The position numbers and the translations under genes were made by a program. This document shows positions 44,763 to 54,742 of a stretch of 64,000 nucleotides of DNA, piece after piece; the stretch's first letter is position 1; each line of letters opens with the position of its first letter. Source of the DNA: Bacteroidales bacterium (GTDB lineage Bacteria; Bacteroidota; Bacteroidia; Bacteroidales; Tenuifilaceae); NCBI GenBank assembly GCA_020636835.1, contig JACJXC010000005.1:186001-250000 (forward strand), given 5' to 3'. Below the pieces are notes generated by a model. It saw nothing but the letters and a program-made list of their open reading frames with translations. It ran no database searches and was not told the origin of the DNA.

Positions 44763-45968
44763 TCACTCGCTGGTCATAATAAATAAAGGCTGCATCTCAA
44801 AACTCTTGTAAAATGGGCGTAACCGCTCCGTATTGTAGTACCTCGCCACATTCACAACCTTTTTCTGACTAACCACCACATCTATCGGCATATTATCGTA
44901 CCGGCCGTTTTTCAGGACCACCAAACGGCCATGCACGCCCTTCATAATTAAATCGAGGGCAAGGTTTCCAAAAGCCATTGGCACAATGGAATCAATGGCA
45001 TCGGGCTCGCCACCACGAACTAAGTATCCCAGGTTCTGATTTATCACATTAACCGTTTTGCCCTTATTATATTTTGCCGATAGCTCCTTCACCTGCCTCG
45101 ACACAATATCGCCAATCCCCCCCAACTTGGCATGCCCAAAAGCATCGCGTTCGGTTCCGAGCACTGCCATCTGCTCCATCCCCTCAAAGGTAGCCCCCTC
45201 GGAAACCAACACGGTGGAATAGCGACTGGGGTTATGGTTCCGATCGTCGATCAGGAGCTCGGTTAAGCGCTCCACATTAAACTTAAACTCCGGGATAACA
45301 CAACGGTTAGCCACGCCCGCCATGGTTGGCAGCATTGCTGTAAAACCTGCATAACGACCAAAAACCTCCATGACAAGGATACGCTCATGCGAACCGGCCG
45401 AAGTACGAAGCATATCGGTAAGGGCAATGGTGCGCGTAACACAGGTACTAAAACCAATGCAATAATCGGTACCCGGCACATCATTATCCATTGTTTTTGG
45501 AATGGCTATCACCTTAAACCCCTCCTGGTAGAGACGCACGCCGTAACTCAACGTATCGTCGCCCCCGATGGGAATAAGGTAATCGATCCCCAAAAAGGAT
45601 AAATTCTTAATCACTTCGGGGGTTAAATCGTTAATTGGCTTGCTGTATTTGGCTTTAAGATGATCGGGAACAATCTCCTTTGCCACCCTTGCCGGGTTTG
45701 TGCGTGAGGTATGCAGGAAGGTTCCCCCGGTACGGAACGCCTTATTCACCCTCTCCTCGGTAAGCACCTCGAAGCAATTGCTGTTGTCGGCATCCTTGCC
45801 GCGGATAATCTCAATTAGCCCAGCCCAGCCCCGGTGCAAACCAATAACATTAAAACCCTCACGTAGGGCACGAATAGTGATTGCCCTGATTGCCGGGTTT
45901 AAGCCAGGAACATCGCCCCCACCCGTGAGTATGGCAATTACGGGCTTTGATTTAGCCATGCTATCCAT
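44763..45968 (-). CDS. pfkA: 6-phosphofructokinase with pyrophosphate-type active-site residues
   Basis: This 401-residue glycolytic enzyme phosphorylates fructose 6-phosphate. It has LTGGGDVPGLNPAIRA (about 14-29), GGDDTLSYG (about 135), PKTMDNDVPGTDYCIGF (about 156), a MEVFGRYAGF sugar-binding loop and VSEGATFEG. ATP-dependent enzymes usually read GGDGS and PGTIDND. The Asp in GGDD and Lys in PKT seen here are the residues that mark pyrophosphate-dependent enzymes. It is therefore probably PPi-dependent and reversible, though ATP use cannot be excluded from sequence alone. It is monocistronic and convergent with the chemoreceptor gene. Confidence 0.92.
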   Translation of the reverse strand: MDSMAKSKPVIAILTGGGDVPGLNPAIRAITIRALREGFNVIGLHRGWAGLIEIIRGKDADNSNCFEVLTEERVNKAFRTGGTFLHTSRTNPARVAKEIVPDHLKAKYSKPINDLTPEVIKNLSFLGIDYLIPIGGDDTLSYGVRLYQEGFKVIAIPKTMDNDVPGTDYCIGFSTCVTRTIALTDMLRTSAGSHERILVMEVFGRYAGFTAMLPTMAGVANRCVIPEFKFNVERLTELLIDDRNHNPSRYSTVLVSEGATFEGMEQMAVLGTERDAFGHAKLGGIGDIVSRQVKELSAKYNKGKTVNVINQNLGYLVRGGEPDAIDSIVPMAFGNLALDLIMKGVHGRLVVLKNGRYDNMPIDVVVSQKKVVNVARYYNTERLRPFYKSFEMQPLFIMTSE

Positions 45969-46057
45969 TCCAGTCCATTTTGATTAAACATAAATTTACA
46001 GCGGAAATAGCAGAATGTCAAGCACACTCCAAAAAACAATAAAAGCCATAGAAACAG

Positions 46058-46088
46058 CGCGGCTCAACCCGGAACCGGATTGAGCCGC
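46058..46088 (-). terminator. Terminator after the TlpA-like gene
   Basis: GCGGCTCAA pairs with TTGAGCCGC around a CCGG-rich inner stem, 23 bases past the stop on the minus strand. The T run after it is interrupted. Confidence 0.6.
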
Positions 46089-46110
46089 TGACTGTATGCA
46101 AGCATTCAAA

Positions 46111-47517
46111 CTACTTCAACTCAATTTCGAGGTACTGGTTAAGGGTTTCCACGCTAATCCTTTTGATAACAATACGTTTGTCGGCATCGAGCACAAAAAT
46201 AACGGGTGTGGAGTAAATATCGTAAAGATTTCTGAAATTGGAGCTAAACGTGGGATCCCACACATTAATCCAGGTTACCTCATTTTTACTGAGATACTCC
46301 ATCCATTTGGGTTGATTTCCCTGAGTGTAAACGCCGAGTATTTCCAACCCCTTCGCCTTATACTTATCGTATATTTTTCGAAGTTCGGGGGTTACCTTTT
46401 TGCAATGGCTACACTCGGTATCCCAGAAATACACAATCGTAACCTTAGCCTTAATCTCGCTTAGGCGGTAGTACTGCCCAAACGGATTGGGCAACCATAA
46501 ATCGGGAGCCACTTTCCCAATCAGGTTGGGCTTAAGAGCCTCAACCCGCTCCTTGAATTTATCGAGGATTTTCTGATCGACCCACCAAACCTCGCCACCC
46601 AGATAATACTTTTCGGCAATTGCCACAAAAACACCGTCCATTCCCATACGATCCGAGGTTTGAAACTTGCCCACTAAGAAGGACAATACGTACTGAAACA
46701 TCTCCTTGTTAGCCTTAGCCCTCTCGATAAGCGCAATGGCCTGAGGAATAATACTATCGGGATGAGGAATGAGCACCCTATCGAAATAGGTATTGATTTT
46801 TCCCTCAAGAATTGGGGTTCGGAGCAAGCGGCTATCCGCTAAATCGATATTATCGAAATAGTGAATTTTATTGAACTGATAACTGTGCGCCCACCGAAGC
46901 GAGTCGTACTTAGGAGTCTCTTTGGGCAGTGTAAACTCGGGCACATCCACAGCTTTCATGGCCTTAACCATAGATGCAATAAACATCCCGCTATGGGCTT
47001 GAACTAAATTATCCCAAAACTTAGCCACCTCGGCATTCAACGCCTCAAATTTTGCTCTTAGCTCCTGCGATTTCACACTATCCTTAAGGGATTCCTTCAT
47101 CTGCTCGGAAAGCTCCCGGTTACGCTTCTGCATGTCGATCATGAATCGCTGATAATCAACAAACAAATCATTCTCCTCGGATTTTTCGAACTTAATATTA
47201 TCGAGGAATTTATCCTTTGTTGTTTTGACGGTAAAATGTTGATTATCTGCCACTATCACCTCAAAGTAGGTTTTATCGGGGAGAATAACAAGGTAAATGC
47301 CCCCTTTAAGCAGCGAATCGCCTGTAAACACAGCCACGCCCTTAGAATTAATCTGGGCAGTGTCGCAAACAAACTTCTTATCGCCGTAATGGTAACCAAG
47401 CAGCAATGAAGTGTCCTTCAACCCATCGATTTGAACTTCGATTTGATACGCTGATTTCTGGGAAAAAACCGAAAACCCCAGCACAATTAACACCAGAATA
47501 ATAACTAATCGCCTCAT
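46111..47517 (-). CDS. Exported TlpA-like thioredoxin protein with DUF4369/DUF5106-type N-terminal region
   Basis: This 468-residue protein has a signal peptide (1-19, ending SVFSQ). I chose the ATG at 47517, since the one at 47538 adds seven residues ahead of it. A DUF4369-like beta domain (about 20-115) is followed by a helical middle region (about 120-310). The C-terminal TlpA/thioredoxin domain (about 330-468) has the redox motif WDTECSHCKKV (about 370) and cis-Pro in IYSTPVIFV. It probably reduces disulfides of exported proteins in the periplasm. The gene is alone, with a -7 element TATTTTTG on the minus strand at 47558-47565. Confidence 0.88.
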   Translation of the reverse strand: MRRLVIILVLIVLGFSVFSQKSAYQIEVQIDGLKDTSLLLGYHYGDKKFVCDTAQINSKGVAVFTGDSLLKGGIYLVILPDKTYFEVIVADNQHFTVKTTKDKFLDNIKFEKSEENDLFVDYQRFMIDMQKRNRELSEQMKESLKDSVKSQELRAKFEALNAEVAKFWDNLVQAHSGMFIASMVKAMKAVDVPEFTLPKETPKYDSLRWAHSYQFNKIHYFDNIDLADSRLLRTPILEGKINTYFDRVLIPHPDSIIPQAIALIERAKANKEMFQYVLSFLVGKFQTSDRMGMDGVFVAIAEKYYLGGEVWWVDQKILDKFKERVEALKPNLIGKVAPDLWLPNPFGQYYRLSEIKAKVTIVYFWDTECSHCKKVTPELRKIYDKYKAKGLEILGVYTQGNQPKWMEYLSKNEVTWINVWDPTFSSNFRNLYDIYSTPVIFVLDADKRIVIKRISVETLNQYLEIELK

Positions 47518-47557
47518 AGTAATTATTTTAAATAACACAACTATCGAATTTAATCAT

Positions 47558-47565
47558 CAAAAATA
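47558..47565 (-). promoter_or_regulatory. -7 element of the TlpA-like gene
   Basis: TATTTTTG on the minus strand matches TAnnTTTG and lies about 40 bases before the start codon. No -33 box is evident. Confidence 0.4.
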
Positions 47566-47665
47566 GTTAAAAAGAGGAATAAGTCTGCATTTTACACAAA
47601 TTGTTCAACAATTCAGCCCAACTCTTGTTATAAATTACAAACCCCATGCCTAAACCGAAACCATT

Positions 47666-49648
47666 ATGCAGAATAAACCGAACAGCCTAGCCAACGAGGT
47701 AAGCCCATACCTGCTTCAGCACTCTATGAACCCAGTAAGATGGTATCCTTGGAACGACACAACGCTTAGCATTGCAAAAGAAGAGAACAAAATGCTACTC
47801 ATCAGCATCGGCTATAGCAGCTGCCACTGGTGTCACGTAATGGAGAGCGAATCGTTTATGGACCCGGAAGTTGCCGAAATAATGAATCGATACTACATCT
47901 GCGTAAAGGTTGACCGGGAAGAACGCCCCGACATAGACCAGCTGTACATGAATGCCGTGCAAATTATAACCCGACGCGGCGGATGGCCCCTCAACTGCTT
48001 TGCACTCCCCGACGGGCGACCGGTTTACGGGGGAACATATTTCCCGAAGGAGCAGTGGAAAGACATACTGGAAAGCCTACACACAACTTGGGACAACACA
48101 CCCTCGAGGGTAATTGAGGTAGCCGATGAGTTGGAAGATGGAATCGCTAACTCCGAAATAATTCATCGGAAAGCCCCCGTAGAACCATCAAAACACAAAG
48201 AACTACTACACGCCACAGTTCAATCCATTGAATTACTGCTCGACCAAAAAAACGGAGGGATAATGGGAGCCCCAAAATTCCCAATGGCCGGTCTGCTAAA
48301 ATTCCTATTAATATACTCCACCCACGGCCAGAACAGCAATATAGATAGTTTTATCCATACAACCCTGGACAAAATTTATCGGGGAGGGATACACGATCAT
48401 GTTGGTGGCGGCTTTTTCCGATACTCGGTTGACGAGAAATGGCATGTGCCCCATTTTGAGAAGATGCTATACGACAACGCCCTGCTGATTGAGCTATACG
48501 CATTGGCATACCGTACCAACAAAAACCCAAACTACAGAACAGCCGCCACACGGGCCATAACCTTCATGACAGAATGGTTACAATCCCCAAACGGGGCTTT
48601 TTATAGCGCTTTAGATGCGGATAGCAACGGCATTGAAGGCTGTTTTTACACATGGGGAAAAGATGAAATTGAAAAAATACTGGGTTACGATACTGAGCTA
48701 TTCTGCGCTGCATACGGCATTACCGATACTGGAAACTGGAATAAAACAAACGTTCTTACCTGCTGCGCCAACAATAAGCAACTCGAGTTCATATTTGAAA
48801 TACCCAAACAGGAAATTGAATATCGGATAACACGGTGCCTGACAAAACTAAAAGAGGCGCGTAACAAGCAGAGCGCCCCGCAGGTAGATGACAAAATCAT
48901 AACCTCATGGAACGCAATGGCAATAACTGCCCTAACCGAAGCCTATATCAGTTTCAACAAAGAGGAATACCTACAACTTGCCCAAAGCGCAGTAAACTAC
49001 ATAGAACAAACCCACTTCGTTAACGGAGAGCTCCACAGGATATCGTGCAAAGGACAGGTTTACACACAGCCGCTCCTCGACGACTACGCATACCTTACTC
49101 AGGCCTATATAGCGCTACACAGAGCAACACTCGATACTACGTGGATTAACAAAGCCGAAAACCTAATACATGCGGCACAACAGCATTACTGGGATAGCCA
49201 ATCGGGAATGTTCTTCTACACCCCCGCAAGTAGCAAACTTTTTATCCGGAAAATGGAACTAATTGATGGAGCTATCCCCTCGGCCAATGCGGTGATGGCC
49301 ATCAACCTTAACACCCTGTCGAACATCACCAATAACAACAATTACAGCACAATGGCAAACCAGATGCTAGCCAACATTGCCGAAAATTTCAACAAAAGCG
49401 GAATATACCTTTACAAATGGCTAGAACTAGCGCTACAACAACAACTCTCGCCCATACACATAGCAATTCCAAAAAATATGGAAAAAATAATTGAAGAAAT
49501 ACAAAGCAATACAATTTACCCCAACACTATGATAGAGATTACAGAAAACCCAACCTCAGCAATAACCCTATGCTTTAGCAACCGCTGCACAAATCCGCCA
49601 GATTCCGAAACCATAATAGCGCAAATAAATCGGACAAAAGTGGAATAA
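47666..49648 (+). CDS. YyaL/DUF255 thioredoxin-domain protein
   Basis: This 660-residue cytoplasmic protein has an N-terminal thioredoxin-like DUF255 domain (about 1-165; NEVSPYLLQHSMNPVRWYPW, then SSCHWCHVMESESF with a CxxC at about 54-57, and GGWPLNCFALPDG). An (alpha/alpha)6 barrel similar to glycosidases and epimerases follows (about 180-560; GGIHDHVGGGFFRYSVDE). Length and motif order match the family (human SPATA20). Its enzymatic role is not established. Confidence 0.93.
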   Translation: MQNKPNSLANEVSPYLLQHSMNPVRWYPWNDTTLSIAKEENKMLLISIGYSSCHWCHVMESESFMDPEVAEIMNRYYICVKVDREERPDIDQLYMNAVQIITRRGGWPLNCFALPDGRPVYGGTYFPKEQWKDILESLHTTWDNTPSRVIEVADELEDGIANSEIIHRKAPVEPSKHKELLHATVQSIELLLDQKNGGIMGAPKFPMAGLLKFLLIYSTHGQNSNIDSFIHTTLDKIYRGGIHDHVGGGFFRYSVDEKWHVPHFEKMLYDNALLIELYALAYRTNKNPNYRTAATRAITFMTEWLQSPNGAFYSALDADSNGIEGCFYTWGKDEIEKILGYDTELFCAAYGITDTGNWNKTNVLTCCANNKQLEFIFEIPKQEIEYRITRCLTKLKEARNKQSAPQVDDKIITSWNAMAITALTEAYISFNKEEYLQLAQSAVNYIEQTHFVNGELHRISCKGQVYTQPLLDDYAYLTQAYIALHRATLDTTWINKAENLIHAAQQHYWDSQSGMFFYTPASSKLFIRKMELIDGAIPSANAVMAINLNTLSNITNNNNYSTMANQMLANIAENFNKSGIYLYKWLELALQQQLSPIHIAIPKNMEKIIEEIQSNTIYPNTMIEITENPTSAITLCFSNRCTNPPDSETIIAQINRTKVE

Positions 49649-49801
49649 ATAGAGCCATGAGTACAACCCTTTAAGATGGAATTAACGGCAATTGCGCCAA
49701 TTTATTTGTTGAACCATAAGGTTTAATTGATATTTTTTTGTATTTTTCCCATCAAAATACTGGATTTCACCTAGTACGAACACAAAAAAATATCGCTAAA
49801 A

Positions 49802-50956
49802 ATGAAAAAAATAGTTAAAAGAATCGGCATAATACTACTTATAGCAGTGCTGATAGTGTTTTCGCTATTTATTACATGGTCGTTACAACCCAAACAAAAA
49901 ATCAATTTTTATATACTCGATAAAACCGTTATACAAAAAGATAGACCCGAACACAAAGCATTTGTTTGGCTACTAAACCAGAACGGATACGTTGGACCCG
50001 ATGGGAAACCATACTCTGTAACCCGCGACTACTGGGGATTTTTTCCACTCGACTTGGCAAACGAAATTTTTGATTTTAAGGCGATACGGATAAATGAGGT
50101 GGATGCCTATGCAGCGGTTTACGACGCCGCATACTACACCGATTGCTACGGGGTTTACGCTTTTGAGTGGTACAAAAACATCACACAACCCATCCACTCA
50201 TCCAAAGTATTTGGCGGGTTAAACCAGAACGACTATTTACTACTCAAAAAAATGAAGGAAGAAGGTAAACTCATTATGGGCGAGTACAATATGTTTAGCA
50301 CACCCACCAATGCGCTTATCCGGAACAAAACCGAAGAACTATTCAACCTCACATGGACAGGCTGGTCCGGCAAGTCGTTCACCAATCTGGATCCGCAACT
50401 CCCCAATGGCCCATCGGAATGGATGCCCAAACTGTACGAATCGCAACACCTAAAACCGTGGCCAACCCAAAGCCAGGGCATCGTACTGGTAAGCAACGAT
50501 GGCCTGATTGATGTGCTAGAACTCAACGAATCGGTTAAAACACTTTACCCAACTATTGAATCGACTCAGAATGGACAAACCAAGCTTGGACTACCCCAAA
50601 CAACCCCATTTGCGGGCTGGTTCGAATTCATGACACCCAACACCAATGCACTGGTTCATGCAATTTACAAGATTGATGCAACGGCCAACGGATTAGAAAC
50701 ACTGAACAAGCTAGGCTTAAATTCACAATTTGCAGCAATAATACAAGCTCACGACAACGAGCCAACCTTCTATTTTGCCGGTGATTTTGCCGAAAACCCT
50801 GTAATATCGGCAACATCAAAAATGTCTGGAGGAAAATTCCTGAACCGATTACTCTCCAGGAAAACCGAAAAATCTGAATTCTTTAACACCTTCTATACCC
50901 CTCTAATTGAGAGTATAGTGGGCGATTACAGGAACAACAAAATGGCTAAAAATTAG
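49802..50956 (+). CDS. Membrane-anchored protein of unknown function
   Basis: I do not recognise this 384-residue protein. It starts with one membrane helix (about 8-28, basic residues before it), which should anchor it with the rest in the periplasm. The beginning of the soluble part (HKAFVWLLNQNGYVGPDGKPY, about residue 54 on) and the later YWGFFPLDL and YYTDCYGVYAFEW are well-formed aromatic segments. TWTGWSGKSF lies at about 182. No catalytic signature is clear. A glutamine-amidotransferase-like fold is possible but unsupported. It stands alone between YyaL and the aminotransferase. Confidence 0.75.
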   Translation: MKKIVKRIGIILLIAVLIVFSLFITWSLQPKQKINFYILDKTVIQKDRPEHKAFVWLLNQNGYVGPDGKPYSVTRDYWGFFPLDLANEIFDFKAIRINEVDAYAAVYDAAYYTDCYGVYAFEWYKNITQPIHSSKVFGGLNQNDYLLLKKMKEEGKLIMGEYNMFSTPTNALIRNKTEELFNLTWTGWSGKSFTNLDPQLPNGPSEWMPKLYESQHLKPWPTQSQGIVLVSNDGLIDVLELNESVKTLYPTIESTQNGQTKLGLPQTTPFAGWFEFMTPNTNALVHAIYKIDATANGLETLNKLGLNSQFAAIIQAHDNEPTFYFAGDFAENPVISATSKMSGGKFLNRLLSRKTEKSEFFNTFYTPLIESIVGDYRNNKMAKN

Positions 50957-51033
50957 CAAGCGCCACTCGACACCAATTATAAAACCCGGAACACGAATGG
51001 CAAACCTGTTATTATTCAATTTTTAACTATTCG

Positions 51034-51876
51034 ATGACCAGTATAATTGACAATGCCGAGAACTATTTCGTTCACAATGGAATAATTCAGGCAAACAGCA
51101 ACTTTACCCCATCGCTGACCCAAGGCGATACAGTAATTTACGAGGTAATTAGAGTGATTAACTCAGCCCCAGTATTCCTAACCGAACACCTTCAACGGCT
51201 TGAGCAATCCATCGATAAGGGCAAGCTGAAGCATATCGACTATAATGCTGTGAAGCAGTGGATACACGGGTTGCTGCTGCAGAACCCAGTTACCCAGAAA
51301 AACATCAAAATAACAGTTTGCTACACCGATCCTAACGACACTCCGAACACCACCATTTACTTCATTCCATCGAAATACCCCACATCGGAAGATAAAACAA
51401 ACGGTGTGGGCACATGCACCATGCAGGCCACCAGAAGCAACCCGGAAATAAAGGCCGAGAACAAAACGCTACGCTCAGAGGCCGACAATCTAATAGCCAG
51501 CTCGGCATGCTACGAAGTACTACTAATCGACAATTCGGGTTTAATCACCGAGGGCAGCCGCTCCAACGTATTCTTCACAATGAATGGAAAGGTAATAACA
51601 GCTCCAGCAACAACAGTGTTAAGGGGGATTACACGGATTAAAATCCTAGACATCTGCCAGAAACTAGGAATACCCATAGTACATGAATGCCTGCATATCG
51701 ACCAGATTGCCAGAATTGACGGGGCATTTATATCGGGAACATCGCCAGGAGTACTTCCTATAAACCGCATAGACCGTTGCACAATAAATGCTAACAACAA
51801 ACTGGTTAGGGCAATTGGCACCGAATACGAAAATACTGTTAAAAAAGATATTGAACAATATAAGCAACACCAATAA
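51034..51876 (+). CDS. Class IV aminotransferase-like PLP enzyme
   Basis: This 280-residue fold-type IV PLP enzyme has FLTEHLQRLEQSI (about 48-60) and a likely Schiff-base Lys in NPEIKAENKTLR (about 139). EVLLIDNSGLITEGSRSNVF (about 165-184) and the phosphate loop TVLRGITRIK, FISGTSPGVLPI follow. The group includes branched-chain and D-amino-acid aminotransferases and aminodeoxychorismate lyase (PabC); the sequence alone does not decide between them. It lies five bases before an omega-amidase, suggesting that it could be a transaminase using glutamine or an amide-bearing substrate. Confidence 0.88.
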   Translation: MTSIIDNAENYFVHNGIIQANSNFTPSLTQGDTVIYEVIRVINSAPVFLTEHLQRLEQSIDKGKLKHIDYNAVKQWIHGLLLQNPVTQKNIKITVCYTDPNDTPNTTIYFIPSKYPTSEDKTNGVGTCTMQATRSNPEIKAENKTLRSEADNLIASSACYEVLLIDNSGLITEGSRSNVFFTMNGKVITAPATTVLRGITRIKILDICQKLGIPIVHECLHIDQIARIDGAFISGTSPGVLPINRIDRCTINANNKLVRAIGTEYENTVKKDIEQYKQHQ

Positions 51877-51881
51877 CGACC

Positions 51882-52649
51882 ATGAGAATTTCGGTAATAC
51901 AAGCATCGCTAGAATGGGAGAACCCCGATAAGAACTTATCAGCATTCGAGGATAAAATAAACCGAATAGCCCCATCGTCGGATCTAATACTACTACCCGA
52001 AATGTTCACCACGGGATTTAGCATGAATCCTCAACATTTGGCCGAACAATACCCCGGGCGCACGGTGGAATGGATGCAGCAAATATCGACAAATAAAAAC
52101 ATTGCATTAGCCGGAAGTCATATCGCATTGGAGAAAGGGAACTACGTGAACCGCATGGTTTTTGCGCACCCCACGGGCAAAATAGAATACTACGATAAGC
52201 GGCATCTGTTCCGAATGGCACACGAAGATCAGCATTACACCGCAGGGCAAAAACGCGTAATTGTAAACTACATGGGTTGGCGAATTCTACTACTGGTTTG
52301 CTACGACCTCCGGTTCCCCGTATGGAGCCGCAATCGGAACGACTACGACCTGATACTCCTTGCGGCCAACTTCCCCGAGCGCCGACGCCATGTATGGAAT
52401 ACACTTTTAGCCGCCCGTGCCATCGAGAACCAGTGCTACGTTGCGGCATGCAATAGAATTGGAGCCGACAACAATGCGAATGCCCACTGCGGCGACTCAC
52501 AAATAATTGACCCACTAGGAATTCCCCGCAGCATAGCGGCACCCAATCAGGAGCAAACGCTAACGCTTACCGTATCGATTGAAGAGGTGCAAGCAATCCG
52601 CCAGCAATTTCCAGCTCACCTTGATGCCGATAATTTCGAAATCCTTTAA
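51882..52649 (+). CDS. Omega-amidase (nitrilase superfamily, YafV-like)
   Basis: This 255-residue carbon-nitrogen hydrolase has the catalytic triad Glu (LLPEMFTTGF, about 41), Lys (YYDKRHLF, about 106) and Cys (LLVCYDLRFPVWS, about 140). Its length and the FTTGFSMNP and CYDLRFP motifs match omega-amidase/YafV. This enzyme hydrolyses 2-oxoglutaramate or 2-oxosuccinamate to the 2-oxo acid and ammonia and so pulls glutamine transamination forward. Coupling with the aminotransferase five bases upstream fits that role. It is probably cytoplasmic. Confidence 0.9.
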   Translation: MRISVIQASLEWENPDKNLSAFEDKINRIAPSSDLILLPEMFTTGFSMNPQHLAEQYPGRTVEWMQQISTNKNIALAGSHIALEKGNYVNRMVFAHPTGKIEYYDKRHLFRMAHEDQHYTAGQKRVIVNYMGWRILLLVCYDLRFPVWSRNRNDYDLILLAANFPERRRHVWNTLLAARAIENQCYVAACNRIGADNNANAHCGDSQIIDPLGIPRSIAAPNQEQTLTLTVSIEEVQAIRQQFPAHLDADNFEIL

Positions 52650-52709
52650 GATTCCGCCCATTTATCCGAACAAATTGCTAAATTTATAACCTGACACATA
52701 GGTATATAT

Positions 52710-54683
52710 ATGCACGCCAACAACCAGCACACCGGAATATTTGCCAACATCCCCGATTACGGATTTATGGTAAACCCAAAGGGCATAATTGAAGATTTCA
52801 CCCAGCAAGCCGAGAATATCTTTGCACACACTAGCAATCTCCGGGGTCTAAAAATTCAATCGCTATTCCCTTCGATTAAGCGGAAAAGCATACAGCGGCT
52901 CCACGACTTTGAATTTGACTACCATGTAAAAAAACAGACCCTACGCTTTAGAATCAATGTAAAACAACTCGATTCGACTAAAAATGAGCAGTACATTGTT
53001 TGGCTAAAGGATATAACCACCGAACACAGGCAGGAAAGGGTAAACCGCATACTGATGAACATTTCACAACTCGAACTGGTATCGGAGGATATTAACCAAT
53101 TCTACACAACCATCCAAAGCGAGCTGAACACCCTTTTCGACGCCAACAACCTGTACATCGTTCTTTTCGACAAATACAAGGTAAGCCTCAACCTCGCATT
53201 CATATCCGATACGCACAATATACAGCAACCATACCCACAGGGCAACACCCTAGCGCTTTGGATTGCACAAACCGCCAAGGCAGTAATACTGAGCCAAAAG
53301 CAGATAAACCAGCTCAAAAAAATACACAACCTCGACCTATTCGGCCCCAAAGCCCTATGCTGGATGGGCGTTCCGTTAAAAATTAAACACGACATAATAG
53401 GCGTAATTGCCCTTCAGAACTACAACAGCACCGATGCATTTACCCCCGAAGACCTTGACGTACTAAAATTTATATCCACACAAATAGCCACCAGCATACA
53501 GCATAAGGAAAACGAATTAGCCCTACGGCAAGCCAAAGAGAAGGCGGTGGAATCGGATCGTTTAAAATCGGCATTTCTGGCCAACATGAGCCACGAAATA
53601 CGAACCCCAATGAATGCCATTCTGGGATTTGCCGAGCTTGTATCGCGCCAAAACATTCAACCCGAAAAACGCGAGGTGTACACCCAGCACATCGTAAACA
53701 ACGGGAAAATACTGCTAAACCTGGTGGACGACATCATCGATTTGGCAAAAATTGAAGCAGGCCAACTGAAATTTCGACGCAACACCACCAATATCTCCGA
53801 ATTACTCGCGGAACTACTCGAAACCAGCATTGCAGAGAAAAAACGGCTCAAGAAAAACGACATCCAGATTACCTGCAACCCCGACAACCGGAATACCACA
53901 CAATGGCTGCTGTGCGATAACCTCCGCTTAAAACAGGTGATGCTAAATCTGCTTAGTAACGCTCTAAAATTCACTTTTGGGGGGAGCATCGAGTTTGGCT
54001 ATACAATCCCAAACAACGCCACCATACAGTTTTACGTAAAGGACTCGGGCATCGGCATCCTTCCGGAACAGCAATCGATTATTTTTGAGCGATTTAGGCA
54101 AGCCGACGACACAGCCACCCGCCAGTTCGGAGGTACCGGGCTGGGCTTGGCCATATCAAAAAAACTGGTGGAGTTGATGGGCGGTCGAATTTGGGTAACC
54201 TCCGAACCTCACGTAGGAAGCACTTTCTACTTCACACAGCCCCTCATCATTCCTGACCTAACTAACAATCACCCACTTGCAGAAACACCCTCCCAAACAC
54301 CCCAACTAATCCATAGCAACAAGGCCGCACTAGTTGTGGAAGATAACGAGGCCAACTACATCTTTCTGTACGAATTACTGCACCAAACGGGCATAAAGGT
54401 GATTAGAGCAAATAACGGCCTCGAGGCTGTGGGATACATACAAAACAATCCCAATACCCACCTAATACTCATGGATTTACAATTACCCGAACTCGACGGG
54501 TTTGAGGCCACAAAAAGGATAAAGCGCATTGCCCCCTCCATTCCAATTATAGCCCAAACGGCCTTTGCCCTATCCGACGAAAAGAACAAAGCCATGAGTG
54601 CGGGCTGCGACTACTACCTAACCAAACCCATAGCCGCAAAAAAACTATTAAATTTAATAGAGACGATACTTAGCGATGCTTAA
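52710..54683 (+). CDS. Soluble hybrid kinase PAS-GAF-HisKA-HATPase-REC
   Basis: This 657-residue protein has a PAS-like unit (about 10-110), a GAF domain (about 120-270), HisKA with the phospho-His in NMSHEIRTPMNA (about 293) and HATPase (about 395-505; DSGIGILPEQ, GTGLGLAIS). A C-terminal receiver (about 530-650) carries the Asp in LILMDLQLPELDG and KPIAAKK. It has no membrane helix. It lies 60 bases after the omega-amidase gene and 59 bases before a SpoIIE-type phosphatase gene, which may share its signalling path. The final acceptor is not in the window. Confidence 0.94.
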   Translation: MHANNQHTGIFANIPDYGFMVNPKGIIEDFTQQAENIFAHTSNLRGLKIQSLFPSIKRKSIQRLHDFEFDYHVKKQTLRFRINVKQLDSTKNEQYIVWLKDITTEHRQERVNRILMNISQLELVSEDINQFYTTIQSELNTLFDANNLYIVLFDKYKVSLNLAFISDTHNIQQPYPQGNTLALWIAQTAKAVILSQKQINQLKKIHNLDLFGPKALCWMGVPLKIKHDIIGVIALQNYNSTDAFTPEDLDVLKFISTQIATSIQHKENELALRQAKEKAVESDRLKSAFLANMSHEIRTPMNAILGFAELVSRQNIQPEKREVYTQHIVNNGKILLNLVDDIIDLAKIEAGQLKFRRNTTNISELLAELLETSIAEKKRLKKNDIQITCNPDNRNTTQWLLCDNLRLKQVMLNLLSNALKFTFGGSIEFGYTIPNNATIQFYVKDSGIGILPEQQSIIFERFRQADDTATRQFGGTGLGLAISKKLVELMGGRIWVTSEPHVGSTFYFTQPLIIPDLTNNHPLAETPSQTPQLIHSNKAALVVEDNEANYIFLYELLHQTGIKVIRANNGLEAVGYIQNNPNTHLILMDLQLPELDGFEATKRIKRIAPSIPIIAQTAFALSDEKNKAMSAGCDYYLTKPIAAKKLLNLIETILSDA

Positions 54684-54742
54684 TTTACTATTATTGCGTA
54701 AGAATTGACAAGAAAAACATCACCAACCAATACGATAAGCAC

